A stretch of DNA of 64,000 bases from Paenibacillus amylolyticus (lineage in GTDB: Bacteria; Bacillota; Bacilli; Paenibacillales; Paenibacillaceae), in NCBI RefSeq assembly GCF_003719335.1, contig NZ_RIAS01000005.1:1-64000 (forward strand), given 5' to 3'. Position 1 is the first letter of the stretch. The number at the start of each line of letters is the position of its first letter. The translations under genes and the position numbers were made by a program. Shown here in pieces: positions 61,636 through 64,000 of the stretch. The notes below the pieces were generated by a model. The model was not told where the DNA came from, ran no database searches, and saw only the letters and a list, made by a program, of their open reading frames with translations.

Positions 61636-63036
61636 TTACTTTTTCTGGTTAGCCAGCCACTCCATAAGCGTTACGGTTTTACCTTTGATTTTCACAGGTT
61701 TACCATTGAAGTCTTTGGCAATGTCATTGTTTAAAACAGGAATCCAGGACCAGTGCCCGTTGTACTCATATGGCGTGTTATCGCCGTTTCCTTTGGTGTA
61801 TACTCCACTCATATCCAGCACATTATCAAAGTAGGAGTAATGAGCATTGTTGGCGCCCGCAGCAACCAGGCGCTTGTAGGTAGCTGTTGATGTTTTGGAC
61901 GTATCCACCGTCTGATCCGCTCCTGCAGCCGTGAACCAGATCGGAATATTTTTCAGTTTGGCGATATCCTGTTTGGTCAACAAACGATCCTCGTAAGCTT
62001 CTGCGGAAGGATAAGCAGCTGCGAAGTAATCCGGGTTCGCAAGCAGCATATTCAGAGTCATAAATCCGCCATTGGAGCAACCGCCAATGTAGATTCGGTC
62101 TGTATCAATATCCGTTGCATGCTGTTTCACGTATTGCTTGATCAACGCGGTTAGCGGTTTCGTATACATACTCTTTCCGTCTTTGGTATATTGCCCGGTT
62201 CCATCATTCATCCAGAAGGTTGGAGTCTGGGGCACCAATACAGCGGCATCACCAAAATACTTCTGGATAGATTCATCGGCTAAAGCTGTCACTTTATTAC
62301 CCAGCAGGGCAATTCTCGGATCAGTACCTCCTTCACCGGCACCATGAAGCCAAATGATCAACGGTTTTTTCTTGCTGGTTTCCGGCATATAGGAAGCGTA
62401 CGTTAGATTAATCTGACCGAACTTGGAGTCGTTGTAACTGAATTTGCCGGATGTATCAAACACATCAACACCTTGTTCGATCATGGTATGCGGGGTGTCT
62501 GGTCTTGTGGTCATATGCTCAATGGCATTGCCCATGTTATCTTGAAGGGATTTTTGCTGAACAATCGTATATTGAAGGTCAACATACTTATTGGTAAATG
62601 ACTGTAGATCAAACATAAACGGGCTTGTTGTCATTAGATCGGGATGGACTTTCATCTCTATCGTAATATATTGTCCTGTGGACAGGGAAGTTTTGTTGCC
62701 ATCTTTGTCCGAAAGGTAAACTTTCTCAATCGTTCGGCTACTGCTGTCGGAGCCATCATACTTTTGCTGTGTTTGAAAATTTATCATTGGATAACTGCGT
62801 TCTGCAAAAACCTTGAATGTGTCTTTGGTCAGTGTATTTCCTTGAACGGTTATGCCTGTATCCAGAATGATCTTGTAAACACCAGGACCCCAGTCATAAC
62901 CTTTGGTTACGAGGGAATAAGAGAGAGGAGAGCGTGAGTCGGCAGAATTGTTTGCGCTTACATTTGTAGATACGAGAAGAGTGGAAGTTAAAGCCAGAAC
63001 CAGGAAACCTGAAAGCAGTCCTTTTTTCATCTTCAT
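61636..63036 (-). CDS. Secreted alpha/beta-hydrolase (esterase/peptidase-like)
   Basis: A 466-aa exported protein. The signal peptide is GLLSGFLVLALTSTLLVSTN ending near VSAN. Residues ~35-200 are a beta-rich N-terminal domain, and ~205-465 an alpha/beta-hydrolase with oxyanion strand LIIWLHGAGEGG and nucleophile Ser in YIGGCSNGGFMTLN. It resembles PHB-depolymerase or prolyl-oligopeptidase-type esterases, related in plan to the esterase domain of the SLH protein at 33.8-37.5 kb but without a wall anchor. I choose the ATG at 63036, nine bases after GGAGG; the ATG two codons earlier is too close. The substrate is unknown. Confidence 0.82.
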   Translation of the reverse strand: MKMKKGLLSGFLVLALTSTLLVSTNVSANNSADSRSPLSYSLVTKGYDWGPGVYKIILDTGITVQGNTLTKDTFKVFAERSYPMINFQTQQKYDGSDSSSRTIEKVYLSDKDGNKTSLSTGQYITIEMKVHPDLMTTSPFMFDLQSFTNKYVDLQYTIVQQKSLQDNMGNAIEHMTTRPDTPHTMIEQGVDVFDTSGKFSYNDSKFGQINLTYASYMPETSKKKPLIIWLHGAGEGGTDPRIALLGNKVTALADESIQKYFGDAAVLVPQTPTFWMNDGTGQYTKDGKSMYTKPLTALIKQYVKQHATDIDTDRIYIGGCSNGGFMTLNMLLANPDYFAAAYPSAEAYEDRLLTKQDIAKLKNIPIWFTAAGADQTVDTSKTSTATYKRLVAAGANNAHYSYFDNVLDMSGVYTKGNGDNTPYEYNGHWSWIPVLNNDIAKDFNGKPVKIKGKTVTLMEWLANQKK

Positions 63037-63136
63037 CAGCATATACCTCCGAATATATTATGTATGTCGCTTTTCTTATTGTACCATTTCAGGAGGAGCA
63101 TAGGAAATATTGCACCATTTCCAGCTGTTTAACACG

Positions 63137-63189
63137 CAAAAGAACCGCTTGAAAATCACCTCTCGGTGAGATCCAAACGGTTCTTTTTA
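63137..63189. terminator. Terminator after the ABM gene
   Basis: AAAAGAACCG pairs with CGGTTCTTTT with an inner TCACC-TCTC-GGTGA stem; T runs lie on both sides. It sits between two minus-strand genes and ends the ABM gene. Confidence 0.82.
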
Positions 63190-63195
63190 TGTGTA

Positions 63196-63492
63196 TTAGT
63201 GTTTAACTGCTTCGCCGGCAAACACTTCTACGTTCATTGGTGCAGCCATGAATGCCGCAGCTTGTTGAACAAACGCTTGGAAGTGAGCACTAGCGTTGTG
63301 GGCAGCGGTTGCTGGCTCATCTTTCCACAGCTCGATCATCGTGTAGCTTTGCTCACGTTCTGTGCTTTTCACTAGATCGTAGCTGATGTTGCCTTCTTCT
63401 TGACGTGTCGCAGCGATCAGTTCTTTGGCAGCAGCCAGGAAAGCTTCTTCTTGAGCGGCTTGTACTTGCAAATGTGCGTGAATGATAATCAT
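63196..63492 (-). CDS. Antibiotic biosynthesis monooxygenase (ABM) domain protein
   Basis: A 98-aa single ABM-fold protein. The N-terminal strand IIIHAHLQVQAAQEEAFLAA, the GNISYDLVKSTEREQSYTMIE pair and the H-x-x-A-F-V segment SAHFQAFVQQAAAF match the YgiN/YcnE-type family. Members include quinol monooxygenases and small oxygenases without cofactor. The start codon is preceded by GGAGGTCAC. The nitroreductase gene lies upstream on the same strand, 114 bases apart, so the two may respond to quinone or redox stress together. Confidence 0.85.
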   Translation of the reverse strand: MIIIHAHLQVQAAQEEAFLAAAKELIAATRQEEGNISYDLVKSTEREQSYTMIELWKDEPATAAHNASAHFQAFVQQAAAFMAAPMNVEVFAGEAVKH

Positions 63493-63606
63493 AGTTGTGA
63501 CCTCCAGAAAGTAGTTTGTATATATGAGTAAAAAATCAAGTGCTCCACTAATCCTTATTATTGAAGTCGTTTGAGCAACTTAAAAGCAAATGTTGTTTGA
63601 GCCTAA

Positions 63607-64000
63607 TTATGCCCAAGTTGTGATTGTATCTACAGGCAGACGGTAAGATGGGTGACCTTCTTTGGCAGATTTACCGATCGAGATCAGCATAACCGGTTGA
63701 TAACGGTCTTTATCCATGCCGAATGTTTCAGCGATTTGTGCTTTTTCGTATCCGCCAATTGGGTTTGTATCATAACCGTGAGCACGTGCAGCCAGCATCA
63801 ATTGCATGGAAGCCAGACCAGCATCGATCAGGTTAACGTCACGCAGATCGGAAGCAGGCATATGGTCGTAGTAAGGTTTAACCACTTTCACTTGTTGTTC
63901 AGCGATTTCTTTAGGCATATATCCATGCTCTACCGCTTTACCGAAGATCTCTTCCAAGTACTCTCCATTCTTCATATCGATAAACACACCGATTACAGCG
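63607..64000 (-). CDS. Nitroreductase family protein (partial, 5' end outside)
   Basis: The last ~130 residues of a flavin-dependent nitroreductase. Visible are VIGVFIDMKNGEYLEEIFGK, DLRDVNLIDAGLASMQLMLA, AHGYDTNPIGGYEKAQIAET and the closing PVMLISIGKSAKEGHPSYRL, typical of NAD(P)H nitroreductases that use FMN to reduce nitro compounds and quinones. The frame runs off the right edge, so the start is not seen; an internal GTG at 63987 is not a start. It lies upstream of the ABM gene on the minus strand. Confidence 0.85.
   Translation of the reverse strand, partial: AVIGVFIDMKNGEYLEEIFGKAVEHGYMPKEIAEQQVKVVKPYYDHMPASDLRDVNLIDAGLASMQLMLAARAHGYDTNPIGGYEKAQIAETFGMDKDRYQPVMLISIGKSAKEGHPSYRLPVDTITTWA

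Noticed and set aside
1..64000. CRISPR array, rRNA or prophage
   Set aside because: No regularly spaced identical short repeats, no rRNA sequence and no phage structural genes were seen anywhere in the window.

Overview
The window looks like a Paenibacillus-type, spore-forming Firmicute chromosome. The left half keeps the gene order of the Bacillus subtilis dnaE-accDA-pyk-fxsA-ytvI-citZ-icd-mdh-pho-polA-mutM-ytaF-coaE-nrdR segment. There is an alpha/beta small acid-soluble spore protein gene and a YtaF gene, TTG and GTG starts are common, and the right half has very large secreted proteins ending in S-layer homology (SLH) domains. Genus is an inference from family resemblance and synteny; species cannot be called.

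Layout. 1-12.6 kb is core metabolism: the tail of dnaE, a PgpA-like phosphatase, accD-accA (malonyl-CoA), pyk, a YbgC-like thioesterase, fxsA, ytvI on the other strand, then citZ-icd-mdh (TCA cycle). 12.6-16.8 kb holds a membrane diguanylate cyclase, a general-stress-type SDR dehydrogenase and a cupin. 16.9-22.7 kb is a phosphate-response block: phoR, phoP, a soluble CBS plus chemoreceptor-like protein, pstB and phoU. TTTACA/TTAACA repeats spaced exactly 11 bp (PhoP-box-like) precede phoP, the CBS gene and pstB. 22.9-29.5 kb is DNA replication and repair plus sporulation: polA, mutM, ytaF, coaE, a lytic transglycosylase, an SASP gene and nrdR.

From the tRNA-Ala(GGC) at 29.74 kb rightwards the window becomes accessory. 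It holds an A+T-rich orphan resembling the BtrH N-terminal family, a wrecked IS3-family element, a WYL regulator with a DJ-1/PfpI protein, and two divergent giant cell-surface genes: a 1207-aa SLH-anchored esterase and a 2772-aa SLH-anchored protein with two GH43 glycosidase modules. They share an intergenic region with a CcpA (cre) site. Next come a small unknown gene, a peptidase-S51 gene broken by an in-frame TGA, a dispersed repeat, and a Bce-type antimicrobial-peptide sensing/detoxification module (regulator, kinase, ABC ATPase, permease, YxeA).

53.1-58.3 kb is a compact flavin system: a LysR regulator with apbE, divergent from an NADPH-dependent FMN reductase gene and a three-domain reductase (FMN reductase, FMN-binding domain, FAD/fumarate-reductase-like). 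ApbE would attach FMN to that reductase. The remainder is a lipase-like hydrolase with a MarR regulator and a striking 25-bp palindrome, a berberine-bridge-type FAD oxidase, a secreted esterase, an ABM-domain monooxygenase and the end of a nitroreductase gene.

The most attractive candidates for follow-up are the LysR/ApbE/reductase locus, the paired SLH giants, the orphan BtrH-like protein, a possible structured RNA at 12.64-12.83 kb, and the dispersed repeat of which one damaged copy abuts phoR.
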